The position numbers were made by a program, and so were the translations under genes. A DNA stretch of 64,000 bases from assembly GCF_019175385.1 (NCBI RefSeq), contig NC_083341.1, positions 91,662,321 to 91,726,320 on the forward strand. The letters are read 5' to 3'. Positions 31,524-44,160 of this stretch are shown one piece after another. The notes under the pieces were generated by a model, which had not been told where the DNA came from, did no database searches, and saw only the letters and a list, made by a program, of their open reading frames with translations. This stretch comes from Lycium barbarum (taxonomy: Eukaryota > Streptophyta > Magnoliopsida > Solanales > Solanaceae). Position 1 is the stretch's first letter. Every line of letters begins with the position of its first letter.

Positions 31524-32139
31524 ACTTGCATCTCTTTTACCGGAAGCGCTGTATTTCAGGTTGCATGTGTAGAGGCTTAGGGCGCAGGACTGTTTGCTAG
31601 AATATTACTCGTATTATCTTATTGGTTAGCCCTATTGCATTCGGGGCATTATCTTTACTTTCAGTTAGTGTTAGACAGTTGCAGTATGTCGGGGTCGTGT
31701 CCTGGTAAAAAATTTAGTTTTCCTATTCACGTTAAGGCTACATAGACTAGACTAGCAGATCATGTCAAAGATTGGTTTAGCCATAGTTGCTACAGATTAT
31801 GTTTCAAAACATTTTTAGTATGTATATTTTAAAGACAATATTCAGATATTTTCAGTATTTTTAATTACAAACTTATTTAGATTTTTAGTACTCAAGCATA
31901 TTTTAAATTATATTCCGTAAAGTTAAGTTTACACATTATGTTCAGACAATTAGTTGGTTTGCTCGGTCCAGTTTCAGGCGCTGGATGCCGGTCCGCCAAG
32001 GCCCAAGTTCAAAGCATGACAATTTTCATAACTCGAACTCCAGTTCCTTGTCGCATAAGAATGAGTCAAAACTTCCAGTTCTCTAAGTCTACACGAAACA
32101 ACTTCTTTTCGACAGTCTCCTGTTTTTCTTTCTAAGGAC
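31524..32139. other. Unassigned LTR-like sequence
   Basis: No gene. A/T-rich runs and a GC patch near 31970-32010 look like U3/R parts of an unidentified LTR, but no termini were found. Confidence 0.3.
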
Positions 32140-32579
32140 AAGGGAATGGAACTGCTATGGCGAACCTCATTTAATTCCCCGACTCCCGCGACGATACCAC
32201 CTTCACGCTACGGGGACTCGCTATAGCAATAATACTACCGCTGCAGCGGTCCAAATCGACCAGTAGCTTTGGTTTTTCACCCAACACCCCAATATTAATC
32301 CGAGGCCCTACAGACGCAAACCTAACATGCACATATACATAAAAACACATTACAGACTCACCCGTGGCCTCAAAATTCATAGTGAAGATCTTATTTACCA
32401 AGTCACCCCCCAAGCGAACATGCAACAAGTTTCAAACAATGCACAACAACAACCAACACAAGTTCAGTTTTTAGACTTATAACTCTTTGTGTTCCCATTA
32501 AGCTCATTTCTATTCTTGGAAAGGTACTAGCAAAGGTAAAATGATCAAAACTCCCACAGCAACCTAGCGGGTCATTACA
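32140..32579 (-). mobile_element. 3' LTR remnant of the minus-strand host element
   Basis: On the minus strand it starts TGTAATGACCCGC at 32579 and matches the start of the solo LTR at 16473 and the U3 at 3260-3340. It holds the palindromes CCGCTGCAGCGG and CGCTATAGC near 32215-32255. Only about 440 bases remain; the left limit is approximate. Confidence 0.65.
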
Positions 32580-32931
32580 TCAGATGCCATTATACAACCG
32601 TTCGTCCCCTAACGGACAAGGAAGGGAAACAAAGGAATAGGTAACCGACTCAGTGAAAAGATAGGGATAGTTATTGCGCATATCAAATTCAGTCTCCCAC
32701 GTGGCTTCCTCAACGGGACGGTTCTTCCACTAAACCTTCACTGACACAATCCCCTTAGACGTTAGCTTACGAACTTATCTATCTAGAATGGCAATAGGCT
32801 CTCACTCATAAGAAAACTTCTCATCCAACAACACAGAATCCCAACGAGTGATACATGAAGCATCACCATGATATTTCTTCAACATAGAGACATGAAACAC
32901 TGGAAAACACCAGAAAAATGTGGAGGCAAAG
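32580..32931 (-). pseudogene. Integrase C-terminus and chromodomain of the host element
   Basis: The minus strand reads HGDASCITRWDSVL and SYEEEPIAILDRQVRKL-like text with stops, then a chromodomain-like VKVQWKNRPVEEATWE segment. It continues the integrase coding sequence at 42387, from which Element E separates it. The last bases CAAAG are one TSD copy. It confirms that the host is a chromovirus. Confidence 0.75.
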
Positions 32932-35309
32932 TGTCACGACCCAAACCAATGGGCCGTGATGAGTGCTCGTCCACTACTGACCAATCACCCCTAAACTCGT
33001 ACTTGCCATATGCTGAATAACCTGGTGGCCCATTTCTAACTTATATCTGAACGACAACATCTGTTGAAACATTTATGCAATAAACTCTACCTCGAAAACT
33101 CATAAATTATACACGTGGACAGATACAGGCATACGTTCAAAGGATGACAACGCAGTCCGACATGGCCACTACATGTACTGTATATAAAATAAGAGACCAC
33201 AAAGCAACATGACGTTCCCACTATAGACAACTGTCTACAGACCTCTATGGAATATAAACTGTAGAAAAAACAGGACAAGGCCCTGTCATACCCACATATC
33301 TACATATCAAGATAGCATACTAAAAAGGGATGCAGCTCGGGACCAATAGAGCACACTGACTGCGACTGAGGGGAGATCTTACTGGTCTGGATTATCTAGT
33401 TGGTCACCTGATCTTGCGGGCATGAGCACAACGTCCACAAGAAAGGACATCGGTACGAACAGTGTACTGAGTATGTAAGGCATGAACTACAACATAATAA
33501 GAGGTACGGAACATAACATGAGATAAGGATAACATGTATGTCTGGTTGCCTCTTTGGGCAAATATCATGCATGCTTAGTCTTTCCATAAAAACATTTTGA
33601 CCGGGTATCCCGCATCCAGGATGATATCATAATATACCAACTGATCAGGGGGTTAAGCGCATACAACGCCTCACCTTTCCCCATATCCCCTGTATATATT
33701 TATATATATATAAGTAGCATGCACGAGAGCCTAAATAGGCATTTCCACTTTATTAGAGTGACGTAAGGTCGGTAACCTCCGATTATATTATGGAACAATC
33801 ATCAACGCTATATCTTACCTTGAAGGAACAAGTAACATGAGGTGAGGCCAACAACAATGAGTAAAATACAGGAAATCATGAAATAAGCTCAATAATCTCA
33901 TAATAGCATTAAAATCATAAACTTTGAAACTTCTAGAAAAAGGATCATCATCATCATCATCATCAATATCATCATGAAAACATAATAATCTTTAGCGTCA
34001 TAAGAATCTTTAAGAATCACGAATCTGGACATCATGGAAAATATGTATGAGTTCACAAGAAAGGAGTTATCATTGCCATCATGGTCATCATAGAAAACAT
34101 CTTGTCTTTAACATCATAAAAATTTTGAGAACCAGGAACTTCTAGCTTTTCGGGAACACGGATGTTGTAGATGACATGTATGAAATCACAACATAGGAAT
34201 CATGCCTTTAGAAAGAAAGGGAATAGCCTTAACATACCTTTCGGTCTACTTGGCGATTCAAAGTTTATCCTTCCAAGCTCGTAAATCTACATATATACCG
34301 TTTGTACTATTGTTAGGCTCAAAGTCATACGCTCATCCTAAGTCTTTGATTTAATTCCTTTTAAGGTCTGCCGAAATTTGAGCAACATCTCCCCTGTTTA
34401 TCTGTCTAGCCCGAAATCACATTTTAACAACCAACAATAACAACAACAATACCAACATCAACAACATCATTACCAACACCATTATGTTTCATAAAACATC
34501 CCACACGATGTTTTCCAAATTTCTCAACTAAAAAAACTTGTAGTACGACTATTTAATAGTTTTACCTTCGGAACTAAACCGAAATTAACATTAATAAGAA
34601 GAGATTCATACCTTACTCCCGCTAGTACCGCAATATCTTCACTTTCCACCTTGAATTTGAGCCAAGACTCGTCGCTATACGATTTTATAATCCCAACTAT
34701 ACGCTGTCTGGACCAGAATCCGGGGATTGAACTCGATTTGCATTAAAATTTGATATGTGGAAGTTGGGAGAGGTTTCCAAAAGGTTGGTATGATTGTCAG
34801 GGGTGGTTTGAAGGAAATAAGGGGATAGACCCCTTTTTATAAGATTCCAGGGTCGGGTTGCACCAACCTAAAAATTGCTAAGTGTGTTCGCACTGAGTTG
34901 GCCCTTGGTCCTCTGCGCGTTCGCGCCACTCCCTGGCGTGCTCCTGTAGACCATTTCCCTAGTCTGCCAGCCCGACTTGTAACGTTCATATCTCTTTACT
35001 CCGATATCGGAATGATGAGTGGTTTGTTGCGTTGAAAACTAGACTTCGTGAACTTCACTTTAGGCTTTTGCTTTGCGTCAAAACTCATCATATTCTAAAA
35101 TATATTATTCCTCCAAATTGGACCAACAAATATAGTTCCCGCAACTCACCTGCTCTCCAATCCTCTCACAACTTACTGTATGAACTAAGCCTTCATAACC
35201 ATAGGATAAACGCATGCAATCATATATACCTTTGCAGGCAACTCCAAAGTCCATACTTGAAATGACCATCACTTATGAATTTCAACATACAGAACTATGG
35301 GGTGTAACA
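32932..35309 (-). repeat. 3' LTR of Element E
   Basis: On the minus strand it starts TGTTACACCCC at 35309 and ends GGGTCGTGACA at 32932 (2378 bp). The TCAGTAC/GTACTGA hairpin equivalent lies at 33449-33472, GGGGAGATGTTGC at 34371-34400, and a GCGTTCGCGCC word cluster at about 34905-34930. Confidence 0.88.
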
Positions 35310-35344
35310 TCCTTTCCCCCTTAAAACATTCGTCCTCGAATGTT
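35310..35344 (-). other. PPT and pre-PPT hairpin of Element E
   Basis: In minus-strand sense the 20-base palindrome AACATTCGAGGACGAATGTT (35344-35325) is followed by the purine-rich TTAAGGGGGAAAGGA (ending 35310) and then the LTR. Confidence 0.85.
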
Positions 35345-38300
35345 GTAGTTGCAAATCCACGACGTTTTCATTGATTTATTGAAGTTATTTCCCTTCTCCT
35401 AGACTCCGATTGGCTTATCTTTATAATATAAGTTGGGCAGCCTCTTCTCGTTCTCTCTTAGCTCTTTATTGAACTCCTCCATAAATTCTATAGCCTTCTG
35501 TTCTTATGTATGCAATCAGGAATCAACTAATACTTTGTTATCGTTCTCCTACCATTAAGGTGGTTCTGACCCGCAACTGCTATGGCTACCCATTGACTTG
35601 CAAGTAGCTCTTCTTACTTGCTCATAGACAATTCTCTTGTTCAATTATGGCACCTTCCTTTGCTTGCTTCTTTGGTGCTATTTTGGGCTATCCCTTCTCA
35701 TACTCGTCGTCATCTATTTGAAGTCTATTGATCAGACCCCTTGATTCCTCACAATCTCATCATAGTTACTTTCACAATAGTATTTTATTATCGACGAATC
35801 CCTACTCTTAACGGTTGTTTACCTCAAACTATCCATTTCAATTCCTTTCGAAGATCAACTATAACAATACCCTCACACAATCTCTTAAATACGTACATAC
35901 ACGATGTTCCCTCACCATCTTTATTATTCCTCGTAGCAAGGTTACACTTATGATAAGCTAATAATCATAGTTCAAACTAATTCATGCTCAAAATATCCTC
36001 GAACTCATATTGGAACTTTTCCTTTACTTTCTCCTCCTCAAATTTTGCAATGTAGATCTATAAGTATGAGACTAAGGTAAACTCTTACTTTACCACAACT
36101 TCTTTCTAACACGAGTATACTTATCCTTGATTCCCTTATACCCGTGATCACTTAATTAGCCATTATTCTTCGTTGGCTTTCCCTCGTTGCCCTTACACCA
36201 TTTTGTTGGGCGTTTCCTCACGATGATTGTTCATATAGTTCTATAATACATGCTCTCGTATTCGGCATTACTGGTGACTTGTGAGATACTCTCTAATCCC
36301 TAGCAGTACTGCTATCTTGCTACCCATAAGCACACTACCTTCCTCCTCTTTGAAGATCGCCGCACTGTCTATAATTATCCTTTTTGTTAATATTTTCACT
36401 TCTTCTGGCACTAAGATTCCCTTACTTTCCTATCATACTTTCTTTCCTATACCTGGCCATAATATACTTATTTCCAATCCATTTATGCTTTAGCATGATA
36501 CATTCTCGATATATCAGTTCATCTCGAACTTTGGCTTCTTCAAGCTAATACATTTCTTTCTTTGGAATTTTAAGAATGTCATAATTCATTTCAGGACTAA
36601 ATCTGCTCTTCCCCCATTTTTAAAGATGTCCTTATACACCAATAACCTTTGAATAGTACTCATCTTTGATAATCACCTGGTCGACCTTAACGTCCTCCCA
36701 CTTCTCGGTTCTTTATAATGCCAGAATTCCTTTCATCACATGGTTTAACTTATTTCCCTTTCTGCTAGTTGAACTTTGGTATTAAATAAAATGCTCATAC
36801 ATATCTGATCCAAAGCAGGTGACTTAGTTATTGTCTTTCCACTTCTACCTTTTACGACTAGTAATTCCCTAGGCTAATGGATTAATAGGGATACCAGAAT
36901 TTATTAAGCCCCTTTATAGAGTGTCCGATTATGCCTCGCTCCCTCAACCCTAGTCTTTTTCCATGACCATCTTCTTAACACCCTTGAAATTTTTCTTGGT
37001 CTGGGTTCCTAATTCCGATTTACATCTATATTATACCATTAAAAGTTAATATTCCACACCATCCATTCCCAAGACTCATCGTTTCATTTGCTTAGCTCAT
37101 TTGTCCCGTAATTCCCCTTAACTACTTTTCTACATCACAGCTATGCATCATAGTTCTTCTAGTGTCCTGCCGCTTCTTGTTCTTATCATGAAATCCTTAC
37201 AAAGTACACTCTTTACCTTCTTCTTTTGGTCAAGCCTTCATCTTTCTTTTTGCCGCTATGACTAGTTCATATTTATAAATATTCCCCGTGTATCATTATT
37301 TCCCTTATGATCGAATATCTATACTCTTTACAGAGGTTCTTATCCCATGTCACTATATATTGCCTCCTGGTCAGCTTTGTTAACTTATGGTCCTCTCTCT
37401 TGTCCTTGGTGATTGCTCGACTTCCTTGAACCAATCCGTTACTGTACCGTTCTTACTTTCATCCTCAGGGGTTTTGAGTTTCTTTACTCTTAAATGCTCT
37501 TCTCCACTTGCCATTTTATAACATTGGCCTTGGAGTTTGTAGAATATCCTTTTAGAAGTGCAAATCCGTTCTATCTCTAAGTCACCTTTATTTGGAAGGG
37601 CTTCTCCATTTCCTAGGTAATTGTGGTGTGTTATTATGACTATGCATTCACCTCTTCGGATGCCCCTCAAAAGTCAGAAACCCTTTAGCATCTTCGCAAA
37701 ACCTGCTTATTTTTTCCCAATTCACATCCCTATTTGTTGTTACTGCCCTTCAGTCCCACTTATCAAAATCTATTTTCAGGCCCTATACATTCGTCTTTTC
37801 GTTCCACACTACCATACTCTATTCTTTCCATATTCTTACTTTTGAAATTCGTCCAAATGGTCCTCTACCTCTACTGTCATCCTACTCTCTCTCTCTCTCG
37901 GAAGCTTTACTTGACCCTTGTTAGCAACATACTTCCCTTGCTCACACTTATCCTTTTCTTAAGGCATCCTAATCTTCTTACTCTTGTATACTCACTTTCT
38001 TCTTTTCTTTGATGTTATTGCATCAGGCTTATCCAACTCTAACCTTAAGGGAAAATAATGTCAACTTGCCCTGTAGCACTTGCCATTTGAACTTCAATAC
38101 CCTGTTCAATCAGTACCTTTAATATATCGCAACGTCGATTATCGTGGCACACATACTGGTTAATGTAACCACACATAAGGTATCATGTATACCTTTACTA
38201 CCACCTTACTTACAAAGTATCCCCAATACTACTTAACCTCGTCCTGATTCTGTAGTTGTAATACGTCTTTTACCAAGCCGGTCCGCCTTATCCCTCACAA

Positions 38301-38966
38301 TCATTTAGAATTTTCAATCGTGAGTTTCACACGTTTCTAATTTCCCTCAAGCTATTCTAATTCCTCATCCTTCTCTTATGTCTGGATCTGTAGGACTTCT
38401 TAGTGCACTTCCTAAATCCTTGATTATGAATTTCTAACAATATGGGCTTAGTAATTGACCCCCACTCGAACACCTATTCTCCTTTCATAAGCCGACATCG
38501 CTCTATTTTTGTCTTGTTATTTTTTTCCCACTGCCAAATAACCTTTATCACCTTTGTCTAATAACTCAAGGTGCCCCTACTGATAAGAATCGCATCCGTC
38601 CTGTTGCGTGGCCTTCTTTTTTATTTTTATTTTTATTTTTTATCACATGACGTAAAACAAGTTGAAGTTCTAAGGGATCCCAATAAAAATTCTGTGATGC
38701 ATCTCCCTCCGGATCGGAAAGGTCCCTTATTGTCCTGACCGAGCAAATGCTGGCTTAGCCTTCGGAACTCCCAATAATAACCATTAATCAACACACACGA
38801 CTGTCTTCCATTCCTAATTTTAAGATTCCTAGTGGTGGCCAAAAACATCTTAGTTGCAGTTACCTATAAGTACTTTGGTTATCGGTTCCTTTAAAACTCC
38901 TATTTGTCAACTATTAATTATATCCTGCAATAATTATACACACATAAAAAAAATTCAATAAAAGAC
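35345..38966 (-). other. Non-coding interior of Element E
   Basis: In element sense the strand is rich in A and G; the plus strand shown is C/T-rich. Open frames are short, none carries a known retrotransposon motif, and those on the plus strand are antisense. Nothing host-like is recognised. Confidence 0.6.
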
Positions 38967-39419
38967 TCAGATACCTGTAGCCGGCCTGTCCTGATCTTGG
39001 TCTGGAGGGCTGTAAAGTGAAGTATCCTCCTCATCGTCCTCCCTCCATCTACCGGTCTGGCCCTCCTCATCTCCCCCATCGGAATTTGAGGGGTACGAAT
39101 ATCCTGGCAATTCCTGATTTACCGAAGGCCAAGATAAAAGGCTAGAATAATCGATAATACTCATAGGCATGGCTGCCCTAACATAATGCTCCACCATAGG
39201 AGAAGCTGGAGGGGTCAACTCTGGTATAGCTTCGGGAGACTCTTCCACCGATGTCTCATACGAACCCTCAGATGGGTCCGTCTCATAACTGTCTTCCGAC
39301 GGGTCTTCCTCCATGGAAGTCACCAACTTTGGGGGGATCGTCTCGATGTCCTCAGAAGGGTCTGTCTCAATAGAATAGCTAGGAATCCTTCTACTCGGTC
39401 CTGGGACCTGGGGTCCCAA
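38967..39419 (-). CDS. Acidic low-complexity open frame in Element E, unrecognised
   Basis: This 150-codon open frame lies where gag would begin. It is very acidic and internally repetitive, with copies of DPSED/DPSEG-SYET, Pro-rich spacers and a C-terminal DDEEDTSLYSPPDQDQD stretch. Codon 39419-39417 is TTG; the first ATG is at 39314 (about 115 codons). There is no cysteine cluster, capsid motif or catalytic motif. It could be a remnant of a degenerate gag N-terminus, a captured fragment, or chance. I do not assign a function. Confidence 0.3.
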   Translation of the reverse strand: MGPQVPGPSRRIPSYSIETDPSEDIETIPPKLVTSMEEDPSEDSYETDPSEGSYETSVEESPEAIPELTPPASPMVEHYVRAAMPMSIIDYSSLLSWPSVNQELPGYSYPSNSDGGDEEGQTGRWREDDEEDTSLYSPPDQDQDRPATGI

Positions 39420-39535
39420 ATCTACCCTGGGGACCTTCCTGGCACCCCACTATCTGAAGCCGATCTCTTAATCTCTTAACAAGCTGCACCTACCTACAGG
39501 GAAAGAGGGTCAGAAATGATCTTTCCTAGACTCTG

Positions 39536-39552
39536 GCTCTATCGCACGATCT
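39536..39552 (-). other. Conserved leader motif, Element E
   Basis: On the minus strand AGATCGTGCGATAGAGC is identical to the Element 1 copy although the rest of the interior is unrelated. Confidence 0.65.
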
Positions 39553-39606
39553 AAGATAGAAGTAAAGGTCAATGATTCCTAAATGCCCCGCAACCTCCTG
39601 TTTATA

Positions 39607-39626
39607 AGTGTGGCCGGCTTCACACC
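39607..39626 (-). other. Leader hairpin with GCCGGC loop, Element E
   Basis: On the minus strand GGTGTGAAGCCGGCCACACT has the same GTGTG/CACAC stem as the other elements but a different palindrome, GCCGGC, and AA instead of TT before it. Confidence 0.65.
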
Positions 39627-39678
39627 TATAAACAGGACTCTACCAGACACGGTCTACAGACAACCCTAGGACGAAACT

Positions 39679-39690
39679 GCTCTGATACCA
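39679..39690 (-). other. PBS of Element E
   Basis: The minus strand reads TGGTATCAGAGC, a perfect initiator-Met PBS, three bases after the 5' LTR. Confidence 0.9.
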
Positions 39691-39693
39691 CTT

Positions 39694-40446
39694 TTTTACG
39701 ACCCAAACCAATGGGCCATGACGAGTGCCCGACCACTACTGACCAAACACCCCTAAACTCGTACATGCCATATGCTAAATAACCTGGTCGCCTATTTCTA
39801 ACTTGTATCTGAACGACAGCATCTACTGAAAAATTTATGCAATAAACTCTACCTCGAAATCTCATAAATTATACACATGGACATATATAGCCATATATGC
39901 AAAGGATGACAACGCAGTCTGACATGGCCACAACATGTACTATAACTAAAAATAAGAGACCACAAAGCTACATGACGTTCCCACTACATACAACTATCTC
40001 CAGACCTTTATGGAATATAAACTGTAGAAAAGACAGGACAAGGCCCTGTTATAGCCACATATCTACATATCAAGATAGCATACCAAAACGGGTTGCAGCT
40101 CCGGACCAATGGAGCGCACTGACTGCGGCTGAGGTGAGATCCTACTGGCCTGGATCGTCTGCCTGGCTACCTGATCCTACGGGCATGAACGCAGCATCCA
40201 TAAGAAAGGACATTAGTACGAACTGTGTACTGAGTAAGGAAGGCATGAACAACAACAGAATAAGAGGTACGGAACATAACACGAGATAAGGATAGCCTGT
40301 ATGTCTGGTTTCCTCTTTGGGCGAATATCATGCATGCTTAGTCTTTTCATAAAAACATTTCTCATACTTATATAACATAATAGTGCTGCGGAACGTGCAG
40401 CCCGATCCACAAATATATTATATTGCTGTGGAACGTGCAGCCTGAT

Positions 40447-40528
<82 letters not shown>

Positions 40529-42381
40529 GAGATAAGGATAACTTGTATGTCTGGTTGCCTCTTTGGGCGAATATCATGCATGCTTAGTCTTTTCATAAAA
40601 AATATTTCTCATACTTATATAACATAATTATAACATAATAGTGCTGCGGAATGTGCAGCCCGATCCACAAATATATTATATTGCTGTGAAACGTGCAGCC
40701 CGATCCATATATATATATATATATACATATCACAGAAGTAGCATGCATGAGAGCCCAAATAAATGTCACCTCTTTATCCGAGTGGTGTAAGGTTGGTAAC
40801 CTCCGATTATATTATTGAACAATCACCATTTCTTTATCTCACCTTGAAGGAACAAGTAACATGAGGTGAGGCCAACAACAATGAGTAAAATCAAGGGAAT
40901 TATGAAATAAGCTCAATAATCTCATAATAGCATTAAAATCATAAACTTTGAAACTTCTAGAAATAGGATCATCATCGTTATCATCATCATCATCATCATC
41001 ATCATTATCATCATGAAAACATAATCATCTTTAGCGTCATAAGAAACTTTAAGAATCACGAATCTCTAGCTTGTGGGAATAAGGACATCACGGAAAATTA
41101 GTATGAATTCACACGAAAGGAGTTATTATTGTCATCATGGTCATCATAGAAAACATCTTGTCTTTACCATCATAAAAACCTTGATAACCAGGAACTTCTA
41201 GCTTTTCGGGAACAAGGATGTTATGGAAGACATGTATGGAATCATAACATAGGAATCATGCCTTTAGAAAGAAAGGGACTAGCCTTAACATACCTTTTTG
41301 TCTCCTTGGCAATTCAACGTTTATCCTTCCAAGCTCATAAATCTACATATAAAAAATTCGTACTATTGTTAGGCTCAAAGTTATACGCTCATCCTAAGTC
41401 TTTGATTTAATTCCTTTTAGGGTCTGCCGAAATTCGGGCAGCATCTCCCCTGTTTATGTGTCTAGCCCGAAATCACAATTCAACAACCAACAATAACAAC
41501 AACAATACTAACATCAGAAACATCATTACCAACACCATTATGTTTCATAAAACATCCCACAAGATGTTTTCCAAATTTCTCAACTAAACAACTTGTAGTA
41601 CGACTATTTAATAGTTTTACCTTCGGAACTAAACCGAAATTAACATTAATAAGAACATATTCATACCTTACTCCCGCTAGTACCACAATATCTTCACTTT
41701 CCACCTTGAATTTGAGCCAAGACTCGTCCCTATATGATTTTATAATCACAACTATACGCTGTCTGGACCAAAATTCGGGGATTATACTCGATTTGCATTA
41801 AAATTTGATATGTGGAAGTTGGGAGAGGTTTCTAGAAGTTTGAGCTGATTTTCAGGTGTGGTTTGAAGGAAATAAGAGGATAGACCCCTTTTTATAAGAT
41901 TCCAGGGTTGGGTTGCACCGATCTAAAAATTGCTCAGCGCGTTGGCACCCACTGGTGGCGCGTTCGCTCTGAGTGGACCCTTGGTCCTCTGCGCGTTCGT
42001 GCCACTCCCTACGCACTCATGTAGACCATTTTCTTGGCCTGCCAGCCCGACTTGTAACGTCCATATCTCCTTTCTCCGATACTGGATCGATGAGCGGTTT
42101 GTTGCGTTAAAACTAGACTTCGTGAACTTCACTTTAGGCTTTTGGTTTGCCTCAAAACTCATCATATTCTAAAAGATATTCTTCCTCCAAATTGGACCAA
42201 CAAACACAGTTCCCGCAACTCACCTGCTCTCTAATCCTCTCACAACTTACTATATACTAAGCCTTCATAACCATAGGATAAACGCATGCAATCATATATT
42301 CCCTTGAAGGCAACTCCAAAGTCCGTACTTGAAACGGCCAACACTTACGAATTTCAACGTACATAACTATGGAGTGTAACA
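39694..42381 (-). repeat. 5' LTR of Element E
   Basis: On the minus strand it starts TGTTACACTCC at 42381 and ends at 39694, where TGACA is changed to TAAAA. At 2688 bp it is longer than the 3' LTR because of a (TA)n array (about 40448-40528) and a ~170-bp internal duplication (40283-40455 and 40529-40712). It carries the TCAGTAC/GTACTGA hairpin (40212-40235) and a GCG word cluster (41935-42010). Confidence 0.88.
40448..40528. repeat. (TA)n microsatellite
   Basis: About 80 bases of nearly pure TA lie between the two halves of the internal duplication in Element E 5' LTR. Confidence 0.9.
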
Positions 42382-42386
42382 CAAAG

Positions 42387-43280
42387 CCAACTCATAGGCT
42401 ACATCCTCCACATGACTAAGAATCTTAAACGGACCAATAAATATAGGACTAAGCTTACCTTTCTTCCCAAACGTCATCACACCCTTCGTGGGTGAGACTT
42501 TCAACAAAACTTGTTCTCCAAGCATGAACTCAAGATCTTGGACCTTTCAATCCGCATATTCCTTCTGTCTACTCTAAGCCGCCAAGAGCTTTTACTGGAT
42601 CACCTTAACCTTATCTAATGACTCTCTCAAAAGATCAACACCCCATGGCCTTACTTCAAATGCATCAAACCACCCGATAGGAGACCTATATCTCCTCCCA
42701 TAAAGAGCCTCAAACGGGGCCATATCAATTGTCGATTGGTATCTATTACTACACGCAAAATCTACTAATGGTAAGAACTGATCCTAATGGCCACCGAAGT
42801 CAATCACACAAGCTCGGAGCATATCCTCTAGAAACTAATTCGTCCGCTCAGACTGCCCATCTGTCTGAGGGTGGAAAGCTGTACTAAGGTCTAATCTAGT
42901 GCCCAATTTGGACTGCAACATCTTCCAATCGGGATGTGAATGTCGTGCCTCTATCGGATATGATAAAAATAGGAACCCCATGTAGATGAATAACGTCATG
43001 GATATAAATTTGGGCTAACTTCTGAAAAGCATGGGCAATCTGAACTCGTATGAAATGGGAAAACTTTGTCAATCCATCAATAATAACCCAAATCGAATCA
43101 AACTTACACAAGGTCTTCGGAAGACCAATAACAAAATCCATCACTATCCTCTCCCACTTCCACTCTGGAATAGGCATTCTTTGAAGTGTACCCCCCGGGT
43201 CTCTGGTGCTCGTATTTAACCTGATGACAGTTTAAGCACTGTGAAACAAACTCAACAATATCCCATTTCATTCTAGCCCA
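42387..43280 (-). pseudogene. Integrase of the host element, split by Element E
   Basis: The minus strand shows WERIVMDFVIGLPKTLCKFD (first catalytic Asp, about 43155) and [11 protein letters not shown] (second Asp, about 42950), then decayed core and C-terminal text to 42387, where Element E interrupts. It resumes at 32931. Multiple stops and frameshifts are present. It is older and more decayed than Element 2. Confidence 0.85.
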
Positions 43281-44160
43281 TCAATAATGTTGCCTCAAAT
43301 CCAGATTCATCTTGGCAGCACCAGGATGAATATAATATCTAGAACTATGAGCCTCCTCTAGAATCTTCCTAATCAAGTCATCAACACAAGCCAACACTCT
43401 GCCCGAATAAGACACATCAAGCCTCATGAAACTGTTAGCCAGCGTCTGAACCTCCCTGGCCAATGGGTTCTCTGATGCAATCAAATAAGCCAAATTACAA
43501 ATACTAGCTGATTTTCTGCTCAAGGCATCTGCTATCATATTTTCGTTGCTAGGAAGATACAATATAGTAATATCATAATCCTTAAGAAACTCCATCCATC
43601 TCTGTTTCCTAGAATTAAGATACCTCTGAGTAAACACATGCTGAAGACTGCGATGATCGGTAAATATCTCGCAACAGGCACTATAGAGAGAGTGCCTCCA
43701 AATCTTCAACGCAAAAACCACAGCTGACAACTCCAAGTCATGAGTATTATAGTTCTTCTCATAAATCTTCAGCTGTCTGGAAGCATAAGCAATCACCTTC
43801 TTTTCCTGTGGCAAAACAACACCTAAACCAGAGCGAGAAACATCACAATAAATCACAAAGTCCTTGCCCTCCACGAGTAAAGATAGAATAGGAGATGTAG
43901 TCAATAAAATCTTGAGATTTTTGAAGCTCTCCTCACACTCGTCGGACAACTTAAAAGGTACCTCTTTCTGAGTCAAACGGGTCAAATGCAAAGTAACAGA
44001 AGCAAACCCCTTCATGAACCGACGGTAGTAACTAGCTTACCCTACAAAGCTGTGAATCTCTATCACTGATGTAGGCCTAGCCGAATCCCTCACGGCCTCA
44101 ATCTTCTTAGGATCAACCATAATCACTTCCTTCGAAACCACATGCCTTAAGAAGGACATA
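43281..44160 (-). pseudogene. RNase H and HHCC region of the host element
   Basis: The open frame 44015-43281 carries [17 protein letters not shown] (catalytic Asp), [20 protein letters not shown] (catalytic Glu), [12 protein letters not shown] (Asp) and [12 protein letters not shown], then the start of the integrase zinc domain ([13 protein letters not shown]). It is the best-preserved block of this element. Confidence 0.88.

Larger units (their letters stand above)
32932..42381 (-). mobile_element. Element E: complete LARD-like element, TSD CAAAG
   Basis: The 9450-bp minus-strand element is flanked by CAAAG at 32927-32931 and 42382-42386 and interrupts the host integrase/chromodomain sequence. 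In sense order: 5' LTR 42381-39694, PBS 39690-39679, leader hairpin 39626-39607, 17-nt leader motif 39552-39536, a short acidic open frame, about 3.6 kb of non-coding purine-rich interior, pre-PPT hairpin 35344-35325, PPT 35326-35310 and 3' LTR 35309-32932. I find no gag, RT, RNase H or integrase motif. It can only have moved with proteins supplied in trans, most plausibly by Tekay relatives sharing its cis signals. Confidence 0.88.

Noticed and set aside
35345..38966. Host genes in the long interior of Element E
   Set aside because: No splice-consistent exon chain, no recognisable domain and strong strand composition bias. The flanking PBS and PPT make it element interior.
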